Origin: Hyaloraphidium curvatum | Taxonomy: Eukaryota > Monoblepharomycota > Hyaloraphidiomycetes > Hyaloraphidiales > Hyaloraphidiaceae | Direction of reading: 5' to 3' | DNA length: 64,000 bases | Assembly: GCA_025558095.1 (NCBI GenBank) | Contig: JAIVFI010000015.1 | Location: 434,001 to 498,000, forward strand | Part shown: positions 12,101-23,330 of the stretch, piece after piece | Layout of the letters: every line of letters begins with the position of its first letter | How positions within the stretch are numbered: the stretch's first letter is position 1 | Program-made: the position numbers and the translations under genes | The notes under the pieces: generated by a model | Seen by the model: only the letters and a program-made list of their open reading frames with translations | Told to the model about the DNA's origin: nothing | Databases searched by the model: none

Positions 12101-12442
12101 CGAGTGCCCTCTGGATGGTATTCATCCGCTTCGAGCTGTCTCAGGGGAGGTTCTCGGACGCCAAGCAACTGTTCTGGCGAGCTGTCCGCGAGTGCCCTTG
12201 GTCAAAAGGTGAGGCGGCGTTGGTCTTCAGCTCGTCAACGGACACTGATCGGTTCCCCTCTGCGAGACCTCTACATGATGCCTTTCAACAAGAAGCTCGA
12301 CATGAAGTTCACGACCGCCGAGCTGGAGGAAGTTTGGACGCTGATGTCCGAGGAGAAGGAGATCCGCGTCCGGGTGCTGTGGCGGCCCGAGGATGGCGAA
12401 TCGGACGACGAAGCGATCTCCAGCGACCAATCCACCAGCTGA
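9112..12442 (+). CDS. NRDE2-family nuclear RNA-surveillance protein
   Basis: Exons 9112-10249, 10310-10991, 11044-11871, 11928-12208, 12267-12442; about 1034 aa, near the usual family length. It opens MCSFPTFGF, the short 'FPSF' entry typical of NRDE2, followed by an Arg/Ser/Asp-rich charged region (residues ~30-110). The HAT/TPR-like helical array begins near residue 205 with 'RKESESLGKRLIEDSKDYRTW' split across helices, and continues with 'EKKLAICERAF', 'LWLEYLK' and 'WDRALAAAPNSYLL'. The C-terminus ('CPWSKDLYMM', then a helix ending 'IRVRVLW') also fits. Animal and fission-yeast NRDE2 proteins work with MTR4 in nuclear RNA turnover and splicing. Its stop is 13 bp from the stop of the opposite-strand NDUFA3-like gene. 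Confidence 0.88.
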
Positions 12443-12455
12443 TGTTGTATTGAGT

Positions 12456-12771
12456 TCATTGCGGGTCGTCATATAGCGTCGTCGAAAGTGCGCCCCGTTG
12501 CCGGTCCGGCACTGTGGGGTTGTGTCAGCTCGGCTGCGTCGGGAAGGGATGCCTCCACCCACGAGGGTACGATTTCGGAGGCTCCTCGGCCTTTACGGCG
12601 CCCCGTGATCGTCGGTACGGAAAGACGGTGACGGGAATGACGAAAGCTGCAGGCCGAAGGTTGGTCCCGCGGCGACGTGGGGACGGCAACGTGCCAACCA
12701 GCGATTCCCATTGCGTAAGAAACTACCATGACAGGGTTCTGGACCAGCTGTTTCCTCAGAAATGCCGCCAT
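12456..12771 (-). CDS. Small complex I accessory subunit, NDUFA3/B9-like
   Basis: Three exons, 12771-12699, 12646-12563, 12511-12456, give a 70-aa protein; each exon alone is too short to stand out. It starts MAAFLRKQLVQNP and continues VMVVSYAMGIAAFVIPVTVF, a single membrane helix. This parallels human NDUFA3 ('FLKNAWDKEPVLVVSFVVG') in length, helix position and the following 'PY...YPLP' segment. NDUFA3 is a one-helix supernumerary subunit in the membrane arm of complex I. All introns are GT-AG (52 and 51 nt). Orthology rests on weak but collinear similarity. Confidence 0.65.
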
Positions 12772-13014
12772 CGAGGAGCGGAGGCCGCGCCAGAGGGCGG
12801 CGGCGATGGGCGCGACACAACTGGACGAGTCGTGATGGTCGCGACCGACCATCACTCGTCATTCTTCTTCTCGAGATCTTCATCAAAGGTATAAATGACA
12901 TCGGGAATGAATTCTATGGCTCTTCCTTGCTTCTTCAGCCTTCGTCGAAGAGGAAGTGCCCGAGCATGGCATCCAGGCGCCAGAATCCTCACATCACGTA
13001 TCCTGTTCACTCGT

Positions 13015-16000
13015 TCACTCGTAGTCGCTCAGGGGCGGGCAAACGCAGATCAAGTGCCTGTCCCCGTAAGCGTCATCTTTTGTACGTGGGGGGTAAGTAG
13101 GTGCGGTGAACGCAAGGACGAGGCTTTGCAACCCACCGACGCGGGAAACAGTGGGCCAGAACTTGCGCTTGCGCAGGCTCGCAACGGGGTACGCGGCCTT
13201 CTCCCTCGTGTACGGACGGTCCCACTTGCTGGACAGAAGCACCTCCTGCGTGTGCGGCGCGTGCTTGAGGACGTTGTTCTCCCGATCGGCCTTGCCCTCC
13301 TCGATCTCGCGGATTTCCTCACGGATCGCGATCATTGCATCACAGAAGCGGTCAAGCTCGCTGAGGGGCTCAGACTCGGTGGGCTCAACCATGAGAGTGT
13401 TGCCGACCGGCCAGGACATGGTAGGGCTGTGGAAGCTGTAGTCCTGAGGAAATCGCGTCAGCTGCGATCTCAAGTGCCACAGCGGTGCCGAACGAACATG
13501 CAGCCGCTTCGCAATGTCCACCGCTTCGATCCCGGCCGAAGCACCGAAAGGCCTTGCGTCGATGATGAACTCGTGGGCGCACATGCCGTTGCTGTTCGTG
13601 AAGAGGATGGAGTAGTACGGGGCAAGGCGCTTCGCCATGTAGTTGGCGTTCAGGATGGCGAGCTGGGTGGACTTCTTGAGCCCCTCGTCGCCTGCCACGG
13701 ACGCGGTCAGACCCGGTTTCCAAGCTCCCAAGGACCGGACACCCACCCATCATCTTGATGTACGCCCAGGAAATGGGAAGGATGCTTGCGGAACCCCAAG
13801 GAGCCGCGGAGATGGGCCCGATGGCATGCTCGCCGCCCGTCTTGACCACCGGGTGGCCCGGGAGGTACGGCGCCAGATGCGCCTTGCTGTAGGAGAGCGT
13901 ATCGTCAGGGAATGACAATGGCGGCGTACGGGGAAACCAACACTCCGATCGGTCCCACGCCCGGCCCGCCTCCGCCGTGGGGTATGCAGAAGGTCTTGTG
14001 GAGGTTGAGGTGGCACACGTCGGCGCCAATGTCGCCGGGGCTGCACAGCCCGACCTGCGCGTTCATGTTCGCGCCGTCCATGTAGACCTGGCCGCCAAAG
14101 CCGTGGATGATGTTGCACGCCTCCTTGGCCGTGTCCTCAAACACGCCGTACGTCGACGGGTAAGTGATCATGAGGCAGGCGAGCCGGTCCTTGAACTTTT
14201 CGGCCTTGGCCCGCAGGTCCGCCAGGTCCAGGTTGCCGTTGGGCTCGCACTTGGTGACCACGACCTCCATGCCGCACATGGCTAGCGCAGATCGTAGTCA
14301 ATCAGAGGCCGTCGACAGTCAACCCCGGCGAAACAGCTCACCGGCCGAGGCGGGGTTCGTGCCGTGCGCAGAAACCGGGATAAGACACACGTCCCTCTGG
14401 CGTTCCCCCTTGGAATCGAGGTAGGCGCGGATGACACGGAGCCCCGCGTACTCGCCCTGGGCACCGCTGTTGGGCTGCAGCGACACGGCGTCGAAGCCGG
14501 TGATCTGCGACAGCGACATCTCGAGCTCCTGCGCACCGTGATCGCGTCAGCTAAAACTACACGGAGCCACGAGGTGCTGCGAAAGGCACCTTGAAGAGGA
14601 TCTGGTAGCCTTTGGCCTGCTCCAGCGGCACGAAGGGGTGGAGGGCACCAAACTCGGGCCACGTGACGGGGATCATCTCCGTCGTGGCGTTGAGCTTCAT
14701 GGTGCAGGAACCGAGCGGGATCATGGCGTCCGCGAGCGACAGGTCCTTGGACTGCAGGTGCGAGATGTACCGCAGCATGTCCGTCTCGCTGTGGTACGAG
14801 TTGAAGACGGGGTGGGTGAGGAAGGGGGAGGTGCGGGCGAGCTTGGCGGGGAAGCGGGATGCTCCGGCCTCGACCGAGATGCCGGCCTTGCCGGCGAGGG
14901 CATCCAGGTCGGGCAGTGTGCGGCGCGTCGACTGCGCCGAGAAGCGGTCCTCGACGGTGCCCATGGCAAAGACGGACAGCAGGTCCTCCAGGTCCGTCCG
15001 GCGGATGGTCTCGTCCAGCGACAGCGACACGTGGTTCCGGTCCACCACGCGGAGGTTGATCGACTTGCTCTCCGCCGCATCCACGAGATCCGCCGCGGGA
15101 CCACGGGTCTCGACGAGCAGGGTGTCGAAGAAGCTCGACTCGTTCTTGACCTTGTACCCCATCTCGGTCAGGCCGCCCGCGAGCACGGCCGTCAGGTTGT
15201 GCACCCGCTGGGCGATGGCGCGGATCCCCTGCGGCGGCAAAGTCAGAGACGTCGAGCGCCGCTGAAGCGTAACCACCGACCTCGGGACCGTGGTAGACGG
15301 CGTACATGGCGGCCATGTTGGCGAGGAGGGCCTGGGCGGTGCAGATGTTGCTGGTGGCCTTTTCGCGGCGGATGTGCTGCTCGCGCGTCTGCAGCGCGAG
15401 ACGGTAGGCCATCTTGCCGTTGGCATCCTTGGTCACGCCGATCAGGCGGCCGGGCATGCGGCGCTTGTGCTCGTCGCGGCACGCAAAGAAGGCGGCGTGC
15501 GGCCCGCCGTAGCCCATGGGCACGCCGAAGCGCTGGGCGTTGCCGACGGCGATGTCGACGCCGAACTCGCCCGGGGGCTTGAGCATGGTGAGGGCGAGGA
15601 GGTCCGTCGCGCAGACCACCAGGGCGCCGGCCTCGTGGGCACGCGCCGTCAGGGCCTCAAAGTCCGTCACGGTCCCGTAGGTGTCGGGGTACTGCGGGGA
15701 ACGACGTCATTGCGGCAACCGATCCGAATTCTCCGCGGACGCCGCGGACCCACCTGGATCAGCACGCCCATGAGGTCGCCCTTGGCGGCGGCAAAGTCGA
15801 AGCTCGCGTGCGGGGCGACGACGACGTCGATCCCGAAGCCCTCTGCGCGCGTCTGCACGCAGGCGATGGTCTGCGGGTGGCAGGCGGCGTCGACGAAGAA
15901 GGTGCGCTTCTTGCGGGCGGCGTGCGAGAAGCACACGAGCATGGCCTCGCCCGCGGCGGTGCCCTCGTCGAGCAGCGACGCGTTGGACACGGGCAGGCCG

Positions 16001-16515
16001 GTGAGGTCCGACACCATGGTCTGGTAGTTGATGAGCGACTCGAGCCTGCCCTGTGCGATCTCTGCCTGGTACGGCGTGTACTGCGTGTACCAGCCGGGGT
16101 TCTCCAAGATGTTGCGCAGGATCACGGGCGGCGTGACTGTGCCGTAGTAGCCCATGCCGATGTACGAGCGGAACACCCTGTTCCGTGCGGCGATCTCGCG
16201 CAGCTGGCCCAGCAGCTCGTGCTCGGCCAGGGGCGCGCCCAGCGACGTCGCGCCGGGGCGCAGCACGGCGGCGGGCACCGTGCGGACGGTCAGCTCGTCG
16301 AGCGAGCCGACGCCCAGCGAGCCCAGCATGCGCGGCACGTCGGCGTCGCGCGGGCCGATGTGGCGGCGCGCGAACGAGTCGAGCGGCGCGAACACCGACG
16401 GCGCCGCCGTGGCCAGCCCGCGGGCAGCCGCCGGCGCACGCCGCGAGCACGCCGGCGCAGAGAGCACGCAGCGCCGCGCGCCGAGCCGCCCGAGCAGCGC
16501 CGCCGCGGAATGCAT
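13015..16515 (-). CDS. GCV2: Glycine dehydrogenase (decarboxylating), P-protein of the glycine cleavage system
   Basis: Nine exons: 16515-15754, 15691-15281, 15228-14590, 14528-14342, 14281-13930, 13886-13747, 13691-13498, 13443-13137, 13076-13015; about 1017 aa. A mitochondrial presequence rich in Arg/Ala/Ser precedes '[13 protein letters not shown]'. Diagnostic blocks: '[19 protein letters not shown]', '[13 protein letters not shown]', '[12 protein letters not shown]', '[13 protein letters not shown]', and the PLP site '[16 protein letters not shown]' (Lys at about residue 762). The C-terminus '[16 protein letters not shown]' is canonical. The enzyme decarboxylates glycine in the mitochondrial matrix and passes the aminomethyl group to H-protein. 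No break is seen. A 418-bp gap separates it from Wee1. Confidence 0.96.
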
Positions 16516-16933
16516 TCGGTCGGTGTGTTTGGGGTCTGCGTCCCGGTGAGGATGGACCGCCTGACTTGGCCGGGGCAAAATAACGAACTTGCGCCTCCGG
16601 AAGGGGCAAATCGCCGCGACCTTGCCCGCCAAGCGGCGCGAAAGAGGAAGGCACAGAATCTGTTACTGGATTTATCATGCGACGATCTGTTGTTGGATCT
16701 CGGGCCCCGGCTCCATAGTTGGAACAACGCTCCGCCGGTCCGCAGATTCAAGGACGAGCCTGGTGGCCTAGCATGCAGAGAGACATTGGTTCTTCAGACT
16801 AATAGCCAAGCTGACCTGCCGATCCTCGACCTCGAAACCGTAAGAATCGGCAGGTGATCGTTCCGTCGGCTTGTGATCATCAGACTAGTAGACCCCGCAA
16901 TACTGGTTACCACGAATTCGGGGCCTCGCTGGC
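16516..16933. other. Intergenic divergent promoter region, GLDC/WEE1
   Basis: 418 bp between the GLDC and WEE1 start codons. No additional exon or RNA gene is apparent. The middle part (about 16640-16720) is more AT-rich than its surroundings, consistent with a promoter. Confidence 0.35.
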
Positions 16934-19349
16934 ATGCTCACGACCATCGTGCCCCCGTCTGCCGCTTCGCCGGCGGCAGACGACAAGCGGGCGTGGCTGC
17001 CGCGGCCGGCCGACCCCGGGGGCAACGGAGATTCGGACGAGGACGAAGCGTACCCCCCACCGACGCCCGCGCGGTCCGGACGCGCCCCGCCGGCATGCGG
17101 CCCCCACGATGACGCGTCCGTGCCCTCCGTGCACGGCCTGTCTTTGTCGCCTTCGCCGCTGGGCTCGGCGTCGCCGCAGGCCCGGCTGCCAGTGCCGGCA
17201 GACTTTGAGCGCTCAGCACACCGTCCCGCCGGCGGCTCTGCCAAGCGGCGGTCTCCCATGACGCTGTCGCCGGAACCTCCGCCAAAGGTGCGTGCATCGT
17301 GCTGCAGGCTGATCCCGCGCTGACCGAGTCGCCTTGTCCGGTTGCGGCGAATGCCTCCCATCCATGCGCTGATCACCCGTGCGTGCAGCCGGGCCCATTC
17401 CTCAAGCCCAAGGCGCTGTCCCTCTCGCAGGACCGGATTCGCCTCACCGTGCAGCGCAGCATGCCGGAGTTTGGGGACGCGGACCTGGCCGGCCTGCCCG
17501 GGATCACGCCGGACGGGGCAAAGGTCGCCAAGCCGACCCCGCGGGCCTTCCACTCGACCGGACTGCTGACGAAGCGCAACAACAAGCGCCTGTCGACGGT
17601 GTCGCTGCCCGACACGCCGTCCAAGAAGCCCGGGGCGGCGGCTTCGCTCGAGGTCGGCGGCACGGGCGCGTGGGGCTTCCCGTCCAGCGACTCGGCGTTC
17701 GGCTCTGGCGTGACCTCGGGGATGCACTCGGAGAACGAATCGCCCCTGAGCTCCACAAAGTCGGTCCGGGACCGCACGCCCTTTTCCGGCTCCCCGCTCT
17801 TTTCCGGCGGCAGGTTCCAGAGCCTGGTGCCCTCGGCAAACGGCGAGATTTCGCCCGTCTCGCCGCCGCACCCCGTTTCCTTTGCCCGGCACCCCTTCTT
17901 TGCCGGGCAGCGATCGACGCTGCCCGTGCCTTCGGCGCCCACCCGCACGGAGGGGTCGGACACGGACATGAACTCTGGCGGGGCCGAGGACGCCGACGAG
18001 ACCTCGTCCAACGAGGACCGCGACTGGTTCTCGGTGCCCAACTCGGACGATCACATGGGGCCGTACACGGCCAGCCGACCGCATTCGGAAGCCTCGTTTA
18101 ACACGTCGCTTTCCGAGATGAGCGACGTCGCACAGGCTCCGGATGACGTGGACGGAGCCGCCGGGGGATGGAGGAGGTCGTCGCTGGACCGACGGAGCGA
18201 AAACCTGCCAAAGCTACCCGCACCGGAGCTCATCTACACGCCGTACCCGCGGTTTCTGAGGCCGGATTGCTACGACTTTGAGGCGAACGCGGAGAAGATC
18301 GGTGGGGATCTCCAGCCGCGCTGGGACCTGCGGGCACTCACACTCATGGCTTCCAGACCCCGACGCCCCGCGTCCTTCGGAGAACGACTACTTCGAAACC
18401 AGCTTCGTCATCATCCGGCCCCTCGGCAAGGGTTCCTTTGCCGACGCCTTCAAGGTCCAGAGCCGGATCGACCGCAAGCCGTACGCCATCAAACGGACGC
18501 GGCATCCGTACAACGGGCATCGGGACCGTTCCAAGCGGCTAACCGAGGTGGACATCATGTGGAAGGTCGGCATACATCCGAACTGCGTGCAGCTGCTGGA
18601 CGCCTGGGAGCAACGGGGGCACCTATACCTGCAAATGGAACTTTGCGCCGGCGGGAGGTGGGATCGCGGGCCGTGGTGCTCCCGGACCAACCTGCTGACT
18701 GCTCTGGTCCGGCAGCCTGCAGGCATACCTGGAAGAAAACGCAGGCCGGAGCGACTTTACCGAGACGCGCATCTGGCGCACGCTGGGCGAGATCGCGCAG
18801 GGCCTGGCCCACATCCACAGCAAGGACATCATCCACCTGGACATCAAGCCCGCCAACATCTTCATCGTGCCCTCCTGGAAGCTGAAGATCGGCGACTTTG
18901 GCCTCGCGACAACGCTGCCCGTGGTTCGTCTGCCTCCGAGACTTGAAAGCGACGACCTGACGCCTCCCTCCACAACAGACGAAAAACGTGGAACGGGAGG
19001 GCGATCGCATCTACATCGCTAAGGAGATCCTTTCGGCCAACTACGGCAAGCCCGCGGACGTTTTCAGGTGCGGCGATTGCACGTGCAGCGCAAACTTGTC
19101 CGATCTCACGCCTCGCCGATCAGCCTGGGCCTCGTCATGCTCGAGGTTGCAGCCGGCGTCATCCTGCCCGACTACGGCGACGATTGGCACAAGCTCCGCA
19201 ACGGCGACTTTTCCGGCGTCGCCTCCTTCGGCCCGGCCTCCTCGGTGCTGCAGAAGCTGATCAAGAGCATGATGCACCCGGACCCGGCCCAGCGGCCCAC
19301 GGCCGCCGAGATAGCCAGCCATCCTTTGATTGGAATATGGTTCTTTTAA
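16934..19349 (+). CDS. WEE1: Wee1-family mitotic inhibitor kinase
   Basis: Six exons: 16934-17287, 17389-18301, 18357-18657, 18716-18920, 18979-19067, 19124-19349; about 695 aa. The first ~420 residues are Ser/Pro-rich with many SP/TP sites and the motif 'RAFHSTGLLTKRNNK', typical of fungal Wee1/Swe1 N-termini. The kinase domain has 'LGKGSFADAFK', 'YAIKRTR', 'HPNCVQLLDAWE', 'HLDIKPANIF', 'GDFGLAT' and 'EREGDRIYIAKEIL'. The HLD and EGD signatures are those of Wee1 rather than generic Ser/Thr kinases. Wee1 phosphorylates Cdk1 on its inhibitory tyrosine. The reading ends soon after the kinase domain ('SHPLIG'), so an undetected small 3' exon is possible. Confidence 0.9.
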
Positions 19350-19460
19350 TCAATGGTCGTCTCGGTCGTCACAACGAACGAAAGAGTCACTGAGTTCGCG
19401 GACGAGTCCGATGACCCGCCGCCCAAGACAACATCAACAAGCCGGTTCTGTTCCACTGCC

Positions 19461-19797
19461 ATGTTCTGTACGCGTTTTTCGCGCGTGTAGCCTACATGGA
19501 TCGGCACTAAAGGGCCTAATCTCGACGCAGTCGGCGGGCCCCCGCAGGTCTCCGAGGCAGAGTTCTGGGAGAAACGCCAGGAAGTGCGGACGGTGAGGCC
19601 CCTCGTGCCCGGCTTTCCGGGCCTGGTCTGACCCTGGGACGTCCTGTCTGCAGTCCCTGATCACCTTCGTGTGCTACGCGGCCATCCTCCGCTTCGGTAG
19701 GCCTCGTCCTCGGCGCGTTTTTGGAAGCGACGCTCACCCGAACGGCGCCACGCTAGCTCCCATCGCGTGGGAGCTCTTCACCGAGGTTCTGGAATAG
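19461..19797 (+). CDS. TOM5-like small subunit of the mitochondrial outer-membrane translocase (four micro-exons)
   Basis: Exons 19461-19467 (7 nt), 19531-19592, 19654-19696, 19757-19797 give a 50-aa protein. It begins MFFGGPPQVSEAEFWEKRQE and then has one membrane helix, 'LITFVCYAAILRFAPIAW'. This matches TOM5 in length, acidic cytosolic head and tail-anchor; the core resembles human TOM5 ('RNFLIYVALLRVTPFIL'). TOM5 is a small tail-anchored subunit of the TOM complex. All introns are GT-AG with in-frame joins. The last exon lies entirely inside the coding sequence of the opposite-strand gene. Confidence 0.75.
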
Positions 19798-20384
19798 AGT
19801 CTTCGTGTCGTGCAGTATCTCGCGGAGGTCATGCTGGAGCGCGTGCAGCTGGTCGCGCTTTTGGTCGCGGATCTGGGAGGGGCGGAACACGTCGGGAGCC
19901 GCGCCGGAGAGGGATGGTCGGTGCAACCCACCGATGCCAGCTCGTCCCGCTTGCGAACGAGCTCTCGAAGCTCCGGAGACTTGAGGCGAGAGGACACGAC
20001 GTTCCATGCGGAGTAAATCGCGGATTCCGGGAGGCTCGTCCACCGCGTGCCCACCTCCAAGTCCACTATCCCCGCCTCCCGGACCGATGCGTCACGGGCA
20101 TGCTTCTTCACGTCTTCCAGCACACTGGAGAGCGCAGCCGAGTCCAATTGAGGCACAGCGTCGACCGCAGTCCCATCCCCGGCGCCTCCGCCCGATTTTC
20201 CCGAAGGAGCCCGCCCCTTCTCCCTAGAGTCCCAGAATCCTTCCGTGTGCTTCTCAACAGTGTCGAGCAGGTTTTGCAGCGAGTCCAACGCGCTCATGAC
20301 GTGCGTGTAACGTTCCTCCATGTTGGTGTTCGTGGCCGGGGCGAGGTCGACCGGTTGGAAATAATCATTTGGGCCCCGCCCCAT
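19753..20384 (-). CDS. Coiled-coil protein of uncertain function, possibly a small Mediator-type subunit
   Basis: Exons 20384-19932 and 19872-19753, 190 aa (170 aa if the ATG at 20321 is used). It has an N-terminal amphipathic helix ('[20 protein letters not shown]'), a Gly/Ser linker, a middle helix '[17 protein letters not shown]' and a C-terminal coiled coil ('[19 protein letters not shown]', ending '[11 protein letters not shown]'). The helical architecture recalls small Mediator subunits such as MED30, but I do not recognise a diagnostic motif. The start at 20384 is 11 bp from the opposite cis-prenyltransferase ATG. The stop codon's complement forms part of the TOM5 last-intron acceptor. 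Confidence 0.6.
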
Positions 20385-20395
20385 TCCCGACGGAA

Positions 20396-21417
20396 ATGGC
20401 CTCTGAAGCGCCGCGGAGCATTGTCCCCGCGGAGATGTTGCTCTATGCTACGAGCTGGTTGTATCGGACGGCCTCCGGTCTCGCCAGCTCCGCGGCCGGA
20501 GCGGCGTCGGACCTGGCCCGCAGCGTTTGCTTCCACACGCTGCGGCAGGGCTCAGTCCCCCGGCATGTGGCCTTCATCATGGACGGCAATCGCCGCTACG
20601 CCAAGAAGATGAAGGTCAAGACCATCGAAGGCCACTCGCGGGGCTTCAAGAAGCTGGAGGAGGTCTGGCACGTGGTTGTGGCCTCTTCTTTCGGGCTCAT
20701 CCGCTGGCGCCCGCAGACGTTGGACTGGTGCTTGGACCTCGGCGTGGAAGTGGTCACCATCTACGCCTTCAGTATCGAGAACTTCAAGCGGCCCCCGCAG
20801 GAAGTGGAGCCCCTGATGGACTTGGCGAGGAGCAAGTTTGAGGAGTTCTGCATCGAAGGGTGAGCTTCCAGCGGCCGGTTTCTGAAGCGAATGATAACCG
20901 AGAAATCGTTCAGCGAGTTCATTCAAAGGCATGGCATCAGCGTTCGGATCCTCGGGGACCTCTCGCTTCTGCCGTCGGACGTGCGCAGCGCCGCTGTGAA
21001 GGCAATGAAGATGACCGAGAGCAACAGCAAGTGAGTGTCTCCTCGTCAAGGATGGAACCTGCCTTTTCATTGAGGACGCCATGTTCCAGGTCGCTGCTGA
21101 ACATCTGCTTTCCGTACACGTCGCGTCAGGAGCTGGCGAACGCCGCGGCCGAAGCCCTTGCCGACGGAGACACAGGGCCAAACGCCATCGATGAGCGACT
21201 GTACACCGCCAACTGTCCGCCCGTGGACCTCCTCATCCGTACATCCGGGGAGGTCAGGCTCAGCGACTTCCTGCTTTGGCAGTGCAACGAGGACACGCAG
21301 ATCCATTTCGTGCCCGTTTTCTGGCCCGAGTTCGGGTTCATGGACATGGTGCGGACCCTCATGGACTATAACCTGGGCTTGTCACGCCGGAGATCCTCAT
21401 CGCTGGCACCGCCGTGA
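20396..21417 (+). CDS. cis-Prenyltransferase (dehydrodolichyl diphosphate synthase catalytic subunit)
   Basis: Exons 20396-20662, 20717-20859, 20914-21030, 21090-21417; 284 aa. The UPP-synthase fold motifs are clear: '[15 protein letters not shown]' (catalytic Asp and phosphate-binding Asn-Arg, residues ~58-70), '[11 protein letters not shown]', '[14 protein letters not shown]', '[11 protein letters not shown]' and '[21 protein letters not shown]'. The enzyme elongates FPP with IPP for dolichol synthesis at the ER, working with a Nus1/NgBR partner in eukaryotes. It matches the DHDDS/Rer2 type and not the non-catalytic partner, since the N-terminal motif is intact. It converges on RAD23 with 51 bp between stops. 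Confidence 0.93.
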
Positions 21418-21468
21418 CTCTAGTTTGGTGCGCGAACGTGATTCGCCGATTGCGGGAATTCGATACAC

Positions 21469-23201
21469 TCAATCGTCGCCCTGATTCATGCTTTCGAAGA
21501 GGTAGTTTGCCGCCAGTTCCTCGTTTTTGTCGCAGGCAAGATACGCCTCGATGGCGGTTTGCCGGTCGAACCCGAGCGCTTCGAGCTGGGGCGTGAACGA
21601 CGTTAGGCCGGGTCGATGTGTCGCACCATTCCAAACGAACCCTCTGGATGACCTCCATCTCCTGCTGCGTCACGGTCACGTACTGCGCACCGGGGCCCCC
21701 ACCCTCGTCCCCTTCCTCGTCGCCCTCTGCCAGCATCTGGAGGAACTGCTCCTGGTTCTGCTGGATGAGCTGGAGGAGCTGCGGGTTGGTCGCGCCGAGC
21801 TGCTGCAGGACGGGCTGGAGGAGGTTGGGGTTCTGCTGGACCAGCTGGCGGAGCTGCTGGAACTGCGGGGAGTTGCGCAGGAAGGCGAGCTGCTCGGCTC
21901 CGCCCTGGCCAGCCGCGGCGGGCTGCGCGGCGGCGGGGGTGGCACCGGCCTGATTTTGCTGGGCGGCGGCGGCAGCAGCCTCGAAGAGGTTGACGTAGCC
22001 GGCCCCAGCACCGGCCCCAGCACCGGCACCGGCACCCGTGCCGGCAGCGGCCGGGGTGGTGGCGGCAGGGGTAGCGGGAGTCCCGGTTCCAGCAGCGGCA
22101 GCGGGGCGCGGAGCAGCAGCGGGAGCGGGAGCGCTCTCGCGCAGCAGGTTTTCCGGGATACCCTGATGTAGAGCATGAGTGCCGCCGGCAGAACAACAGC
22201 CGAATGCTCCAACCGTCAGAAGGTACTCCGCGGCCCGATCCGGGTTGTTAAACGCCGCACGCATCGCCTTGACGACCTGCTCCCGCTCGAATCCCATGGA
22301 GACCAGGTTGGTGACCGCTTCGTTGTAGGCATTGCCCGTCGCAAGCATCGAGCCCGAGTCGGCGGGGGCTGTTCTCACGAGATCAGCGCGCGGAAGTGGA
22401 GCCAGCACAAGAATACAAACCAGCAGCAGCAGGCTCCGCGGCGGCGGGTGCAGCAGCCGGCGTTGCAGGAGCAGCGGCGGGCTCGGGAGCTTTCACAGGA
22501 ACCTGATTAGCGGCGATCGCTCGAGCTCACGAGAAAGACCGACCGGGTGCCGGAGCGGCAGGGGTGGCGGGCGCAGCGGCAGGTTCGGGAGCAGCGGCGG
22601 CCGGAGCGGCGGGTTTCTCGGCCTCCGGAGCCGCGGCCGAGGACGAGGCAGCAGGGGCAGCCTTGGGCTTTGAACACGTCAGGCCCCGTCCTGCGAAGGC
22701 CGACAGCTCCTCACCTTGGTCACCATCACGACCAGAAAGTCCTTCTCAGCGATGTTGTAGCTCGCGACCGTGTTGTCATCGAGGAGGATCTTGCCTGGGG
22801 GCCCGGGAGATCCTTCAGCACGGGATCGCGTGAGGCCGCCGGCGGCGCCGTACCCGAATGAATTAGCTTCTGGTGCTCCACCGGGAACCCCTGGGACTCT
22901 GCGATCTTGGCCTTGACGGCGGAGACCTGGGGTGCGCGATGGGCGCGACGCGTAAGCTGCCGTGCGAACGGGAGGGGCGCATCGGGCCGTCGCTTGCGGC
23001 CTTTTCCTGCGCGGCACCAGATCTGCGCTGCCCAAGCTCGTTTCAAACGCCGACCTTTTCCTCCGGTTCGACCTCGACGTGGAACACTTTCTGGGAGGGC
23101 CGAGGGAGGTAAGGAAGGTGTCGCGCGCGACGCGTCGATGCGCCGCCGGGGCCTGGGCGCGCAGTGCGGACCTGCTGCAGCGTCTTGACGGTGAGCTTCA
23201 T
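21469..23201 (-). CDS. RAD23: RAD23, ubiquitin-receptor and DNA-repair protein
   Basis: Nine exons: 23201-23172, 23090-23055, 22926-22854, 22794-22715, 22667-22544, 22489-22421, 22368-22214, 22162-21641, 21585-21469; 401 aa. The order is N-terminal ubiquitin-like domain ([10 protein letters not shown], '[12 protein letters not shown]', '[17 protein letters not shown]'), an Ala/Pro-rich linker, UBA1 ('[15 protein letters not shown]'), an Ala/Gly linker, the XPC/Rad4-binding domain ('[20 protein letters not shown]') and UBA2 ('[21 protein letters not shown]'). RAD23 shuttles ubiquitinated clients to the proteasome and stabilises Rad4/XPC. The acceptor at 22490 was chosen over a nearer AG to keep frame. 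Confidence 0.94.
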
Positions 23202-23330
23202 CGCGCCGGTTGCTTGGGAGTGAGCGGTGCAACAGCGGAGTTCGGCCCAGCGCGGGCGAGTCCGAGGTGCCGGCAATCATCAGCAGTCACACTGGCCCGG
23301 ATGGGACATGTCTCCGATCGACCTCCGTCT

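Noticed and set aside
12514-12894. 126-aa plus-strand frame downstream of NRDE2
   Set aside because: Antisense shadow of the NDUFA3-like gene; Arg/Gly-rich with no motif.
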